NCBI RefSeq assembly: GCF_000802245.2
Contig: NZ_CP021080.1
Span: 4,030,001-4,094,000, forward strand
From: Streptomyces pluripotens
GTDB taxonomy: Bacteria > Actinomycetota > Actinomycetes > Streptomycetales > Streptomycetaceae
Direction: 5' to 3'
Length of the DNA: 64,000 bases
The notes under the pieces were generated by a model, which saw nothing but the letters and a program-made list of their open reading frames with translations, did not search any database and was not told the origin of the DNA. A program made the position numbers and the translations under genes. How positions within the stretch are numbered: position 1 is the first letter of the stretch; each line of letters opens with the position of its first letter. Shown here piece by piece: positions 51,948 through 61,394 of the stretch.

Positions 51948-54344
51948 TCACTCCGGGAAACGGTGGCCGACCCACTTCCACAGGTACTCCAGGGTTGCCG
52001 CCGCCACCACCGCCACGGCCACCGCCGTCCAGGGCATCGCGACGCCGACCAGTTTGAGCGCGAAGAAGCTCTGCAGGGCGGGCACGACCAGGACGACGAG
52101 GAACGCCGCGCCCATCGTGGCCACCAAGGTCACCCGCCACCAGGTGTAGGGGCGGGCGATGATCGCCAGGACCCACATGGAGATCAGGAACAGCGTCAGC
52201 GTGGCCGCGCTGGTCTCCGCCTCCAGCTGGACCGAGCCCGTGTAGTAGTGGCGGGCGACCAGGTACACCGCGAAGGTCGCCGATCCGGCCACCACACCGC
52301 CCGGGATGGCGTACCGCATCACCTGACGCACGAAGTGGGGTCTGGCCCGCTCCTTGTTGGGTGCCAGGGCCAGGAAGAAGGCCGGTACGCCGATGGTGAG
52401 TGTGGAGAGCAGGGTCAGGTGCCGCGGCAGGAACGGGTATTCGACCTGCCAGAACACGACCAGGAGCGCCAGCAGCACCGAGTAGACGGTCTTGACCAGG
52501 AAGAGGGTCGCCACGCGGGTGATGTTGCCGATCACCCGGCGGCCCTCTCCGACCACCGACGGCAGGACTGCGAAGCTGTTGTTCAGCAGAACGATCTGCG
52601 CCACCGCACGGGTCGCCTCCGAACCGGATCCCATGGCCACGCCGATGTCGGCGTCCTTGAGCGCGAGCACGTCGTTCACGCCGTCGCCCGTCATCGCGAC
52701 CGTGTGCCCGCGTGACTGCAGCGCACCGACCATGTCCCGCTTCTGCCGCGGGGTGACCCGCCCGAACACGGTTCCCTCGTCCAGCGCCTCGGCCATCCGG
52801 GCACGGTCGGCGGGCAGCCGCCGCGCGTCCACCGCCTTGCCCTGAAGACCCAGCTTGGCGGCCACCGCCCCGACCGACACCGCGTTGTCGCCGGAGATGA
52901 CCTTCGCGCGCACGTGCTGGTCCGCGAAGTAGCGCAGGGTGTCGGCAGCGTCCGGCCGCAGCCGCTGTTCGAGGACGACGAGGGCGGTGGGACGGGCGGC
53001 CTCGGCTGGTTCCGGGTCATCCAGGTCACGGCTTGCGCGGGCCAGCAGCAGGACCCGCAGCCCCTGCTCGTTGAGGCGCTCGGTCTCGACCAGGGCCGGG
53101 GTGCCGGAGTCGAGGAGGACATCGGGGGCGCCCAGCAGCCAGGTGCTGTCTTCTCCGTCGCCCTCGCTGAAGACGGCTCCGCTGTACTTGCGGGCGGAGG
53201 AGAAGGGGAGCGACTCGACGCAGCGCCAGTCGTCGTTGTCGGGGTAGGCGTCGATGATCGCCTGGAGGGAGGCGTTGGGGCGTGGGTCGGACTCGCCGAG
53301 GGCGCCGAGCACCTTGCGCACGTACGACTCGTCGGCCCCGTCCAGCAGCCGCAGGCCGGTGACGTCCATGCCGCCCTCGGTGAGCGTGCCGGTCTTGTCC
53401 AGGCAGACGGTGTCGACGCGGGCCAGCCCCTCGATCGCCGGCAGTTCCTGCACCAGGCACTGTTTGCGGCCCAGTCGGATCACGCCGATCGCGAAGGCGA
53501 CGGAGGTGAGGAGCACCAGCCCTTCCGGGACCATCGGGACGATGCCGCCAACCGTGCGGGCCACGGAACCCTTGAACTCGTTGTTCTTCACCACGAGCTG
53601 GGTGATGATCAGTCCGATCGCGGCCGGGACCATCATCCAGGTGACGTACTTCAGGATCGTGGAGATGCCGGTGCGCAGTTCGGAGTGGACGAGGGTGAAG
53701 CGTGAGGCTTCCTCGGCGAGCTGGGCAGCGTAGGCCTCGCGGCCCACCCGGGCGGCGGTGAACGCACCACCGCCGGCGACCACGAAGCTGCCGGACATGA
53801 CCTGGTCGCCGGGGTGTTTGACGACGGGGTCGGCCTCGCCGGTGAGCAGCGATTCGTCGACCTCGAGGCCGTCTGCCTCCGCGCAGACCCCGTCGACCAC
53901 GATCTTGTCACCCGGGCCGATCTCTATGAGGTCGTCGAGAACGATCTCATGGGTGGCCACCTCGGTTGCGACACCGTCGCGCCGCACGGTGGGCCGGGCC
54001 TCCCCGATCACCGCGAGCGAGTCGAGAGTCTGCTTGGCGCGCCACTCCTGGACGATGCCGATGCCGGTGTTGGCGATGATCACGAAGCCGAAAAGGCTGT
54101 CCTGGATCGGTGCCACGGCCAGCATGATCAGCCAGAGCACGCCGATGATCGCGTTGAACCGGGTGAAGACGTTGGCGCGGACGATCTCGCTCAGGGACCG
54201 GCTGCTGCGCACCGGAACGTCATTGACCTGGCCGCGCGCGACACGTTCCGCGACTTCGGCCCGGGTCAGTCCGGCCGGTGGGGTTCCGGGTGGGGTTCCC
54301 GGGTGCACAGAGCCGAGGTCGGCGCCCGCGTCGATGTGCGACAT
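51948..54344 (-). CDS. P-type cation ATPase, CtpE-like
   Basis: 798 residues. P-type ATPase layout: actuator domain with [11 protein letters not shown] (TGE loop, near 165), M4 with [14 protein letters not shown] (PEGL in place of the PEGLP of many pumps), phosphorylation site [12 protein letters not shown] (Asp near 316), KGAPD-like LLGAPDVLL, and the hinge [20 protein letters not shown]. About ten transmembrane helices. PEGL and length fit mycobacterial CtpE, which takes up calcium; the ion here is inferred from that likeness. The N-terminus lacks heavy-metal CxxC domains, so it is not a copper/zinc pump. Alone, divergent from nothing nearby; a DUF2530 gene lies upstream on the same strand. 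Confidence 0.9.
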   Translation of the reverse strand: MSHIDAGADLGSVHPGTPPGTPPAGLTRAEVAERVARGQVNDVPVRSSRSLSEIVRANVFTRFNAIIGVLWLIMLAVAPIQDSLFGFVIIANTGIGIVQEWRAKQTLDSLAVIGEARPTVRRDGVATEVATHEIVLDDLIEIGPGDKIVVDGVCAEADGLEVDESLLTGEADPVVKHPGDQVMSGSFVVAGGGAFTAARVGREAYAAQLAEEASRFTLVHSELRTGISTILKYVTWMMVPAAIGLIITQLVVKNNEFKGSVARTVGGIVPMVPEGLVLLTSVAFAIGVIRLGRKQCLVQELPAIEGLARVDTVCLDKTGTLTEGGMDVTGLRLLDGADESYVRKVLGALGESDPRPNASLQAIIDAYPDNDDWRCVESLPFSSARKYSGAVFSEGDGEDSTWLLGAPDVLLDSGTPALVETERLNEQGLRVLLLARASRDLDDPEPAEAARPTALVVLEQRLRPDAADTLRYFADQHVRAKVISGDNAVSVGAVAAKLGLQGKAVDARRLPADRARMAEALDEGTVFGRVTPRQKRDMVGALQSRGHTVAMTGDGVNDVLALKDADIGVAMGSGSEATRAVAQIVLLNNSFAVLPSVVGEGRRVIGNITRVATLFLVKTVYSVLLALLVVFWQVEYPFLPRHLTLLSTLTIGVPAFFLALAPNKERARPHFVRQVMRYAIPGGVVAGSATFAVYLVARHYYTGSVQLEAETSAATLTLFLISMWVLAIIARPYTWWRVTLVATMGAAFLVVLVVPALQSFFALKLVGVAMPWTAVAVAVVAAATLEYLWKWVGHRFPE

Positions 54345-54449
54345 GTATTCGACGGTACGTGGCCTTTGCCCACCCCGCCTCGTGTTCGGCGGACCGTCCC
54401 GGGCATTCCGGCCGTCCCGCGGCCGGGAACGGGCCGGTCCGTCGGATGG

Positions 54450-54716
54450 CTATTCGACCGGCGCCGGGTCCAGTGTGGCCGCCCGCTTCAGCGCGGCGTC
54501 GCGCTTGCGCACGTACCAGATGCCGATGAGTCCCAGTCCGCCCCCGGCCAGGCAGGTCCACAGCCACTGCAGGTGCCCGTGATCGCGGTACCAGCCGTAG
54601 AACGGGAGCTGCACCAGGAAGAGGATGAACCACACGATGGTGCCGCCGGTGATGGTGGCGACCACGGGGCCCTCCAGGGGCTCCGGCGCCTCGTGCTTGG
54701 GGGTCCACTTAGCCAT
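54450..54716 (-). CDS. DUF2530 family membrane protein
   Basis: 88 residues: MAKWTPKHEAPEPLEGPVVA then two transmembrane helices (TIVWFILFLVQLPFYGW; WTCLAGGGLGLIGIWYV) and a basic tail (RKRDAALKRAA). Matches DUF2530, an actinobacterial membrane family of unknown function. ATG 54716 is preferred over 54722 as it begins the conserved segment. It is divergent from the purine permease gene; in actinobacteria these two families are often neighbours, as I recall, which hints at a link. Confidence 0.85.
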   Translation of the reverse strand: MAKWTPKHEAPEPLEGPVVATITGGTIVWFILFLVQLPFYGWYRDHGHLQWLWTCLAGGGLGLIGIWYVRKRDAALKRAATLDPAPVE

Positions 54717-54866
54717 GGGCACAGCTTAAGGGCCACCGTTGTCTACGCGCGGAGATAGCGATCTGGAACTCATATGTTCATACTGAAGCCGTTTGTCTTC
54801 GACCGGCTCTGATCGTAGGAAGCTCCAGCGAGGCTCGGGGGAACCCCGTTGGTGATGAGGTCCCGC

Positions 54867-56318
54867 ATGTCCACCTCGGCTCCCGCCAAGGCCCCCACCC
54901 CCGAGAAGCCGAGCCGTGGGCCCGCCTACGGCCTGCTCGACCGCCACTTCAGGATCTCCGAACGCGACAGCTCCGTCGCCCGGGAAGTCCGGGGCGGTTT
55001 CGCCACCTTCTTCGCGATGGCCTACATCATCGTGCTGAACCCGATCATCCTCGGGAACGCGAAGGACATGTACGGGCACCACCTGGACAACGGGCAGCTG
55101 GTGACGGCGACCGCGCTGACGGCCGCGTTCACCACGCTGCTGATGGGCGTCATCGGCAACGTGCCGATCGCGCTCGCCGCCGGCCTGGGCGTCAACTCGG
55201 TCGTCGCGCTCCAGTTGGCGCCCCGCATGTCCTGGCCGGACGCCATGGGCATGGTGGTGCTGGCCGGTTTCGTGGTGATGCTGCTGGTCGCCACGGGGCT
55301 GCGCGAGCGCGTGATGAACGCCGTGCCGTACGGCCTGCGCAAGGCGATCTCGATCGGTATCGGCCTGTTCATCATGCTGATCGGCCTCGTCGACTCCGGT
55401 TTCGTCAGTCGTATCCCGGACAAGGCCGAGACCACCGTCCCGCTGCAGCTCGGCGCCGGCGGTCACCTCACCGGCTGGCCGGTGCTGATCTTCATCCTGG
55501 GCGCGCTGCTCACCTTCGTGCTGATCGTCCGAAAAGTGCCGGGCGCGATCCTCATCTCGATCGTCGGCATGACCCTGCTCGCGGTGATCGCGAACTCGGT
55601 CGCCCACATCCCCGGCTGGGGCCTGACGGTGCCCAAGTGGCCGGGCAATCCGGTCGCCTCGCCCGACTTCGGCCTGGTCGGCCACGTCAGCCTCTTCGGT
55701 GGCTTCTCCAAGGTCGGCGTGCTGACCGGCGTCCTCTTCGTCTTCACGGTCCTGCTGTCGTGCTTCTTCGACGCGATGGGCACGATCATGGGCGTGAGCG
55801 ACGAGGCCAAGCTGACCGACGCGGAGGGCCACGTGCCGGGCATCAACAAGGTGCTCTTCATCGACGGCCTCGCCGTCGCGGCGGGCGGTGCCAGCTCCTC
55901 CTCGGCCACTACCGCCTTCGTGGAGTCCACGGCGGGTGTCGGCGAGGGTGCCCGCACGGGCCTCGCGAACGTCGTCACGGGCGGCCTCTTCGCGGCAGCC
56001 CTCTTCCTCACCCCGGTGGCCACGATGGTCCCGTCCCAGGCGGCGACCCCGGCCCTGGTCGCGGTCGGCTTCCTGATCCTGTCCAGCTCGGTCAAGGAGA
56101 TCGACTGGGCCGACCACACCATCGCGGTCCCGGCCTTCGTGACCATGCTGATGATGCCGTTCACCTACTCGATCACCAACGGCATCGGCATGGGCTTCAT
56201 CACCTTCACGATCCTGCGCCTGGCCGTCGGGCGGGCCAGGGAGATCCCGGTCGCGATGTACGTCGTCTCGGCGGTCTTCGCCTTCTACTACCTGATGCCG
56301 GCGCTGGGGCTGACCTGA
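54867..56318 (+). CDS. NCS2 family purine permease (AzgA/PbuG-like)
   Basis: 483 residues with about 12 transmembrane segments. AzgA-type landmarks: EVRGGFATFFAMAYIIVLNP near the N-terminus, IALAAGLGVNSVVALQLA, CFFDAMGTIMGVSDEAKLTD, and the signature GGASSSSATTAFVESTAGVG then EGARTGLANVVTGG. Imports adenine, guanine or hypoxanthine with protons. ATG 54867 is chosen for the MSTSAPAKAP start with GAGG upstream; ATG 54855 and GTG 54849 are also open. It may salvage the hypoxanthine released by MqnB, but no direct link is visible. No purine riboswitch was recognised in the 126 bases upstream. Confidence 0.9.
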   Translation: MSTSAPAKAPTPEKPSRGPAYGLLDRHFRISERDSSVAREVRGGFATFFAMAYIIVLNPIILGNAKDMYGHHLDNGQLVTATALTAAFTTLLMGVIGNVPIALAAGLGVNSVVALQLAPRMSWPDAMGMVVLAGFVVMLLVATGLRERVMNAVPYGLRKAISIGIGLFIMLIGLVDSGFVSRIPDKAETTVPLQLGAGGHLTGWPVLIFILGALLTFVLIVRKVPGAILISIVGMTLLAVIANSVAHIPGWGLTVPKWPGNPVASPDFGLVGHVSLFGGFSKVGVLTGVLFVFTVLLSCFFDAMGTIMGVSDEAKLTDAEGHVPGINKVLFIDGLAVAAGGASSSSATTAFVESTAGVGEGARTGLANVVTGGLFAAALFLTPVATMVPSQAATPALVAVGFLILSSSVKEIDWADHTIAVPAFVTMLMMPFTYSITNGIGMGFITFTILRLAVGRAREIPVAMYVVSAVFAFYYLMPALGLT

Positions 56319-56348
56319 GCCCGCGGTTCACGTGACCGGCCTGCGGGC

Positions 56349-56531
56349 TCAGGTGACCCCGTAGAACTTCTCCGTCTCCTCGACAGCGGTCTGGAACCGT
56401 TCGTCGAAGTCGTCCCGGGTGAGCGTGCGGACCACATAGTCCTGCACGCTCATTCCTCTCTTCGCCGCACGATGCCGGAGCCTTTCGAGCAGCTCCCCGT
56501 CTATCCGCAGGCTGAGCACACTGGTCCCCAT
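56349..56531 (-). CDS. Ribbon-helix-helix protein (antitoxin-like), no toxin seen
   Basis: 60 residues from ATG 56531 (GTG 56549 is also open). MGTSVLSLRIDGELLERLRH is the strand and first helix of an RHH (CopG/Arc/MetJ) dimer; AAKRGMSVQDYVVRTLT is the second. The C-terminal tail (FDERFQTAVEETEKFYGVT) is the sort that binds a toxin. No toxin-like gene is next to it: the purine permease ends on one side and a marR promoter lies on the other. It may act as a stand-alone DNA-binding protein or work in trans. Confidence 0.7.
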   Translation of the reverse strand: MGTSVLSLRIDGELLERLRHRAAKRGMSVQDYVVRTLTRDDFDERFQTAVEETEKFYGVT

Positions 56532-56662
56532 GCGTACGAGGGATGCCACGTCCAGCCACCCGATGCACCACTTTTCGGAACCGGCTCACTCATATGGGTG
56601 ATCGGAGGGTTTCCGTGGCGGGCATCACGGGCAGGTACCCACATCCCCGGTGGTCTTTAGGG

Positions 56663-56680
56663 AGGGTAATGAGTTACCCT
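56663..56680. promoter_or_regulatory. MarR operator
   Basis: AGGGTAA-TGAG-TTACCCT, perfect 7-bp arms, ending one base before the ATG of the marR gene. A palindrome of this size, lying on the translation start region, fits self-control by the MarR protein. Confidence 0.65.
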
Positions 56681-56681
56681 A

Positions 56682-57125
56682 ATGAACATGCCGGACCTTA
56701 GCCATGGTGACGACGCTGCCGCCGTGAACTCCCTCCGCTCAGCCGTGATGCGGCTGTCCCGTCGGCTCAAGCACCAGCGGGTGGATGAGTCACTGAGCCC
56801 CACCGAGATGTCGGTGCTCGGCACCCTCGCCCGATGTGGCACCGCCACCCCGGGCGAACTGGCCCGCAAGGAACACGTCCAGCCCCCGTCGATGACCCGG
56901 ATCGTCGCGATGCTCGAAGCCAAGGGGCTGGTCCGGTTGGAGCCGCACCCCGAGGACCGGCGCCAGAAGGTCGTCACCCAGACCGAGCAGGCCGAAGCCA
57001 TGCTCGACGAGAGCCGCCGCAAGCGCAACGCGTTCCTGGCAGGGCTCGTGGAGGACCTCGACGACGAGGAATGGGCCAGACTGCGCGCCGCCGCCCCCGT
57101 GCTGGAGAAGCTCGCACATCTGTAA
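56682..57125 (+). CDS. MarR family transcriptional regulator
   Basis: 147 residues. Winged-helix MarR fold: SLRSAVMRLSRRLKHQRVDE, then LSPTEMSVLGTLARCGTATP, recognition helix VQPPSMTRIVAMLEAKGLVR, wing EPHPEDRRQKVVTQT, and C-terminal dimer helices. ATG 56682 (or 56688) lies one base beyond the palindrome, so it may be leaderless or read from an overlapping site. The MFS transporter follows after 27 bases on the same strand. The usual reading is a repressor that releases its own promoter and the exporter when a ligand binds. Confidence 0.92.
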   Translation: MNMPDLSHGDDAAAVNSLRSAVMRLSRRLKHQRVDESLSPTEMSVLGTLARCGTATPGELARKEHVQPPSMTRIVAMLEAKGLVRLEPHPEDRRQKVVTQTEQAEAMLDESRRKRNAFLAGLVEDLDDEEWARLRAAAPVLEKLAHL

Positions 57126-57152
57126 GCAAGACGTCCGAGGAGGCGAACCCCT

Positions 57153-58517
57153 TTGAGTACGGGATCCGGAACACCTTCCGCCCCCGCACCGGCCACCGCT
57201 ACCACCAACCCCGCCACCGCACGTGCCTCGCGCACGTCCTCGATGTTCAGCTCCCTGAAGATCCGGAACTACCGCCTGTTCTTCATCGGCCAGGTGGTCT
57301 CCAACACGGGCACCTGGATGCAGCGCATCGCCCAGGACTGGCTCGTCCTCAGCCTCACCGGCTCCTCCGCGGCCGTCGGCATCACGACGGCCCTGCAGTT
57401 CCTGCCGATGCTCCTCTTCGGCCTCTACGGCGGCGTCCTCGTGGACCGCCTGCCCAAGCGCCCCACCCTCCTGGTCACCCAGTCCGCCATGGCCGTGACC
57501 GGCCTCACCCTCGCGTTCCTGACCCTCTCCGGTCACGTCCAGGTCTGGCACGTCTACCTCGCCGCCTTCGCCGTCGGCCTCGCCACGGTGGTCGACAACC
57601 CGGCCCGCCAGTCCTTCGTCTCTGAGATGGTCGGCCCCGAGCAGCTGCAGAACGCGGTCAGCCTCAACTCCGCGAACTTCCAGTCCGCCCGCCTGGTCGG
57701 GCCCGCCGTCGCCGGCCTCATGATCACCGGCGTGGGGACCGGCTGGGCGTTCCTCGCCAACGGGCTGTCCTTCGCCGCGCCCATCGCGGGCCTGCTCCTG
57801 ATGCATGCACGCGAGCTCCACGTGGTCGAGCGCGCGCCCCGGGGGAAGGGCCAGCTCCGGGAGGGCCTGCACTACGTCGCCGGCCGCCCCGAGCTGATCT
57901 GGCCGATCATCCTCGTGGGCTTCATCGGCACGTTCGGTTTCAACTTCCCGGTGTGGCTCTCGGCCTACGCGGACGACGTCTTCCACTCCGGTGCCGGCGC
58001 GTACAGCCTCTTCAACACCCTGATGGCCGTCGGCTCGCTGGGCGGTGCCCTGCTGGCCGCCCGGCGCGGCACGGCCCGGCTGCGCGTCCTGATCGCCGCC
58101 GCCCTGGCCTTCGGCACGCTGGAGGTCCTGGCTTCGGCGGTCCCACAGTACTGGTTGTTCACGCTGCTCATGATTCCGATCGGCGTCTGCGGCCTGACCG
58201 TGAACGTCACCGCGAACACCGCTGTGCAGATGGCCACCGACCCGGCCATGCGCGGTCGGGTGATGGCCCTGTTCATGATGGTGTTCGTCGGCGGTACCCC
58301 GCTGGGCGCACCGGTCGTCGGCTGGATCACCGACACCTACGGAGCCCGGATCGGCTTCGCGTTCGGCGGAGCGGTCTCGGCCGTCGCGGCCGCCGCCATC
58401 GGTCTCGTCCTGGCCCGCGTCGGGGGGCTGCGCCTGGCGGTGGGCTGGCACCACGGCCACCCACGGGTGCGGTTCGTGCCCCGCAAGCCCCGGCGGCACC
58501 TGGCGACCGCGTCGTAA
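57153..58517 (+). CDS. MFS exporter controlled with MarR
   Basis: 454 residues, 11-12 transmembrane segments after a Thr/Ala/Pro-rich N-terminus of about 35 residues. DHA3-like: NYRLFFIGQVVSNTGTWMQR at the start of the first helix, GGVLVDRLPKRPTLL (loop 2-3), TVVDNPARQSFVSEMVGPEQ. TTG 57153 is set by AGGAGG 8 bases before. Cotranscribed with marR. Relatives export drugs or natural products. Its C-terminal tail is basic (RKPRRHL). Confidence 0.9.
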   Translation: MSTGSGTPSAPAPATATTNPATARASRTSSMFSSLKIRNYRLFFIGQVVSNTGTWMQRIAQDWLVLSLTGSSAAVGITTALQFLPMLLFGLYGGVLVDRLPKRPTLLVTQSAMAVTGLTLAFLTLSGHVQVWHVYLAAFAVGLATVVDNPARQSFVSEMVGPEQLQNAVSLNSANFQSARLVGPAVAGLMITGVGTGWAFLANGLSFAAPIAGLLLMHARELHVVERAPRGKGQLREGLHYVAGRPELIWPIILVGFIGTFGFNFPVWLSAYADDVFHSGAGAYSLFNTLMAVGSLGGALLAARRGTARLRVLIAAALAFGTLEVLASAVPQYWLFTLLMIPIGVCGLTVNVTANTAVQMATDPAMRGRVMALFMMVFVGGTPLGAPVVGWITDTYGARIGFAFGGAVSAVAAAAIGLVLARVGGLRLAVGWHHGHPRVRFVPRKPRRHLATAS

Positions 58518-58683
58518 CCGGCCGTGGGGGAGGCCGCCGGTCCTGAGGGAGGGGTCGCCCCCCGGGCTGCCGCTCAGCCGCCGCAGCGACGTGGTGGCGG
58601 CGGGTGCGGCCGGGCGAGACGCCCATGCGCAGGGTGAGGGCGGTGCGTCCGTGCGTGGTGGGGCACGGAGGCACACTGGCTCC

Positions 58684-59256
58684 ATGAGACTCTTCGCCGC
58701 CGTCCTGCCCCCGGACGACGTCGCGCGTGAACTCGCCAAGGAAGTGGCCCGGTTGAAGCGGCTGCCCGGTGCCGAGAGGCTGCGCTGGACCAGCCGCCCC
58801 GGCTGGCACTTCACCCTCGCCTTCTACGGTGAGGTCGCCGATGAACTCGTACCCGGCCTGTCGGAACGCCTGGAGCGCGCGGCCCGCCGCTCCGCCCCGC
58901 TCCGGCTGGCCCTCTCCGGCGGCGGCCAGTTCGGGCGCGGCAAGATCCTCTGGACGGGTGCCCAGGGAGACGTGAAGGCGCTGCGGCTGCTGGCCGGCCG
59001 GGCGGAGGCGGCAGCCCGCAGGGCGGGCGTGCCGATGACGGAGCACCGCCGGTACCTGGCCCACCTGACGCTGGCGCGGGGCCGGGACGGAGCGGATACG
59101 CGACCCTGCGTGGCCGCCCTCGCGGACTTCACCACACGTGCCTGGACCGTGGCCGACCTGGCGCTGGTCCGCAGTGAGCTGCCGAGGTCCGGGGTGCCGG
59201 GCGAACAGCCGCGGTACGAGACGGTCGCCCGTTGGGTTCTCGGCGGGTCCGGTTAG
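58684..59256 (+). CDS. thpR: RNA 2',3'-cyclic phosphodiesterase / 2'-5' RNA ligase ThpR
   Basis: 190 residues of the 2H phosphoesterase superfamily. MRLFAAVLPPDD at the start, then two HxTx motifs: HFTLAFYG (near 43) and HLTLARG (near 125). It hydrolyses 2',3'-cyclic phosphates on RNA, and can join or split 2'-5' linked tRNA halves in vitro. Cytosolic. ATG 58684 begins the conserved fold; the frame is open upstream but without a good start. Followed within 12 bases by a small membrane peptide gene with its own promoter. Confidence 0.92.
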   Translation: MRLFAAVLPPDDVARELAKEVARLKRLPGAERLRWTSRPGWHFTLAFYGEVADELVPGLSERLERAARRSAPLRLALSGGGQFGRGKILWTGAQGDVKALRLLAGRAEAAARRAGVPMTEHRRYLAHLTLARGRDGADTRPCVAALADFTTRAWTVADLALVRSELPRSGVPGEQPRYETVARWVLGGSG

Positions 59257-59259
59257 GCT
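59232..59259 (+). promoter_or_regulatory. Promoter for a leaderless small ORF
   Basis: TTGGGT (59232-59237), 16 bases, TAGGCT (59254-59259). The GTG at 59267 begins 7 bases later, so it would be at the transcript's first base. The promoter overlaps the last codons of thpR. Confidence 0.5.
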
Positions 59260-59266
59260 CGATGGT

Positions 59267-59353
59267 GTGGACCCGAAAACCCGGAACCGGATCATGGCCG
59301 GTGCGCTTGTGCTGATGTTCGTCGTGGTGGCCCTGACCGCGGCGGTCAAGTAA
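59267..59353 (+). CDS. 28-residue membrane peptide
   Basis: VDPKTRNRI followed by a hydrophobic helix (MAGALVLMFVVVALTAAV) and Lys-stop. No ribosome binding site, but a promoter predicts a leaderless message from the GTG. It is followed by a hairpin at 59423-59452. Too short for homology by eye; the basic head, single helix and promoter/terminator pair make it a credible small protein. Confidence 0.55.
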   Translation: MDPKTRNRIMAGALVLMFVVVALTAAVK

Positions 59354-59422
59354 GGGCTCCGTGGGAGGAGCTGGGGAACCGCGCTCGGCTCCTCGGCTAC
59401 GGCCCGTGCGTGACTGGTAGCA

Positions 59423-59452
59423 CGGTCTCCCCGCGTCTCCGCGGGGACACCG
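59423..59452 (+). terminator. Hairpin terminator with trailing T-rich bases
   Basis: 13-bp stem with one mismatch (59423-59435 with 59440-59452), 4-base loop, followed by TCCTTTGT. It lies between the small ORF and the convergent aldo/keto reductase gene. Confidence 0.7.
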
Positions 59453-59465
59453 TCCTTTGTCGGTA

Positions 59466-60458
59466 CTACCAGGCGAAGGCCTCCGGAGCAGGGCCAGGAC
59501 CGGGGAAGATCTCGTCCAGCCCGGCCAGGAGGTCCCCGCTCAGTTCCAGTTCCAGCGCCCTGAGGGCGGACTCCAGCTGCCCCGGGGTGCGCGGGCCGAC
59601 GATGGGGCCGGTCACGCCGGGCTGCTTCAGCAGCCACGCCAGCGCCACCTCGCCGGGTGCCAGGCCATGCTTGTCGAGCAGGTCCTCGTAGGACTGGATC
59701 CGGGCCCGGGTGGCGGGGTCGGTGAGCAGGTCCGCGGCCCGCCCGGAGGCACGGCGACCGCCCTGGACCTGCTTCTTGATCACTCCGCCGAGCAGTCCGC
59801 CGCTCAACGGCGACCACGGGATGACGCCGAGGCCGTAGTCCCGCGCGGCCGGGATGACCTCCATCTCGGCACGGCGCTCGACGAGGTTGTACAGGCACTG
59901 CTCACTGACCAGGCCGAGCGTGCCGCTGCGGCGGGCGGCGATGTCGTTGGCCTGGGCGATCTTGTATCCGGGGAAGTTGCTGGATCCGACGTAGAGGATC
60001 TTCCCCTGGTGGACGAGGGTGTCGATCGCCTGCCAGATCTCCTCGAAGGGGGTGGTCCGGTCGATGTGGTGGAACTGGTAGAGGTCGATGTGGTCGGTCC
60101 GCAGCCGCGTCAGACTGGCTTCCACGGCCCGGCGGATGTTGAGTGCCGAGAGCCGGTCTTGGTTGGGCCAGGCCTCGCCGTCGGTGCCCATGTTGCCGTA
60201 GACCTTGGTGGCGAGGACGACCTTGTCGCGCCGCACTCCGCCCTTGGCGAACCAGTTCCCGATGATGGACTCGGTCCGCCCCTTGTTCTCGCCCCACCCG
60301 TACACGTTGGCGGTGTCGAAGAAGTTGATGCCCGCGTCCAGTGCCGCGTCCATGATCGCGTGGCTTTCGGCTTCGTCGGTCTGCGGCCCGAAGTTCATCG
60401 TCCCGAGGACGAGTCGGCTGACCTTGAGTCCCGTGCGTCCAAGCTGTGTGTACTTCAT
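59466..60458 (-). CDS. Aldo/keto reductase
   Basis: 330 residues, TIM-barrel NADPH-dependent oxidoreductase. Tetrad residues are in place: Asp and Tyr in NFFDTANVYGWGENKGR, Lys in VVLATKVYGN, His in LYQFHHIDRTTP. The cofactor end is VTGPIVGPRTPGQLE near the C-terminus. The family most like it is AKR11/YajO-type, reducing carbonyls of sugars or xenobiotics. ATG 60458 is the family start (MKYTQLGRTGLKVSRL). It is transcribed alone. Confidence 0.93.
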   Translation of the reverse strand: MKYTQLGRTGLKVSRLVLGTMNFGPQTDEAESHAIMDAALDAGINFFDTANVYGWGENKGRTESIIGNWFAKGGVRRDKVVLATKVYGNMGTDGEAWPNQDRLSALNIRRAVEASLTRLRTDHIDLYQFHHIDRTTPFEEIWQAIDTLVHQGKILYVGSSNFPGYKIAQANDIAARRSGTLGLVSEQCLYNLVERRAEMEVIPAARDYGLGVIPWSPLSGGLLGGVIKKQVQGGRRASGRAADLLTDPATRARIQSYEDLLDKHGLAPGEVALAWLLKQPGVTGPIVGPRTPGQLESALRALELELSGDLLAGLDEIFPGPGPAPEAFAW

Positions 60459-60728
60459 GGTTCTCCAGCCAACGGCTTGGAGCGCGCTCCAAGCAAGCAT
60501 CCGCCGGACCGTGCTGGGGAGTTGTCCCGACTCGCTCTGTCCCCTTCTCCCCTTCTCCCCCTGTTGCCGGTCGCGCTCGGTGACGGCACCCGGCGACGCC
60601 GCCCGGGGTGGACGGGTGGGAGGGGCGGGTGGTGTGCTGCGGGTGGGAGCGCTGGGCCGGTCGTACCGACTTGTCGGGGCGCAGCGCACACCTGCTGATC
60701 ACCGCACCGACCGCACGGGTCAGTACGG

Positions 60729-61312
60729 CTAGTCGACGGGGAACTCGCCGGTCTTCAGGACCAGACCGACCACCGTGGCGGTGAGGTCGACGTCGTCTCC
60801 GAAGTCGGCTTACGTCTCGGTCGCGTCGTCGCCCTTGGGGTGGGTGTAGACGTGGCAGCGGCGTTGGCAGGGGTCGGCGACGAGGTAGACGGGCACCTCG
60901 GCCTTGGCGCAGGCACTCTTCTTGGGGCCGTAGTCGTTGGTGCGGTCCCTTGGGAGATGACCTCGGCGACGAACTCGACGTCCTGGTGACGCCATTGGTC
61001 GCTCGCTGTCTTGGCGGCACCTTCGGCGATCACCGTCACATCGGTCGCGAAACCGTTCAGATGGCCGGGTTAGTCGATGCGGACGTCGGACTTCACCCGT
61101 TTCCTGGGGGACTTGGTCCGCAACTGCTCGTAGATGTCCGCGATGATCTCCCAGTGGGTGTCCCGCTGCGGCGCCTTGTAGACGGTCCCCTCGACGATCT
61201 CGACCTTGTATCCCTCGGGGACGGGCATCTTCTCAAGACGCTCGAACATCTCGTCGAGCGTGCTTTCGTCGTCGCTCTCGGCCATCGCGATCCTGTCTTC
61301 GAGGACGGTCAT
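60729..61312 (-). pseudogene. Decayed second Uma2-family gene
   Basis: From ATG 61312 (GAGGAG upstream) the frame gives MFERLEKMPVPEGYKVEIVE ... VKSDVRID then TAA where a Tyr is expected. The same frame goes on with PGHLNGFATDVTVIAEGAAK and DVEFVAEVISQGT. A one-base shift then moves it to NDYGPKKSACAKAEVPVYLV and PCQRRCHVYTHPKGDDATET, another TAA where Tyr would fit, and ADFGDDVDLTATVVGLVLKT to the stop at 60729. Two nonsense changes and a frameshift thus inactivate it. The intact relative is at 40327-40920. Confidence 0.8.
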
Positions 61313-61394
61313 CGTGGCGCTCCTCCCCGACCGCTCCGTCGACAGTGCAGCCACGCGGTTCAACGATACGTACGGTCACCTGGATGCTCCGGGA

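Noticed and set aside
54723..54866. Purine riboswitch before the NCS2 permease
   Set aside because: The leader lacks the conserved loops and is not structured as a three-way junction by eye.
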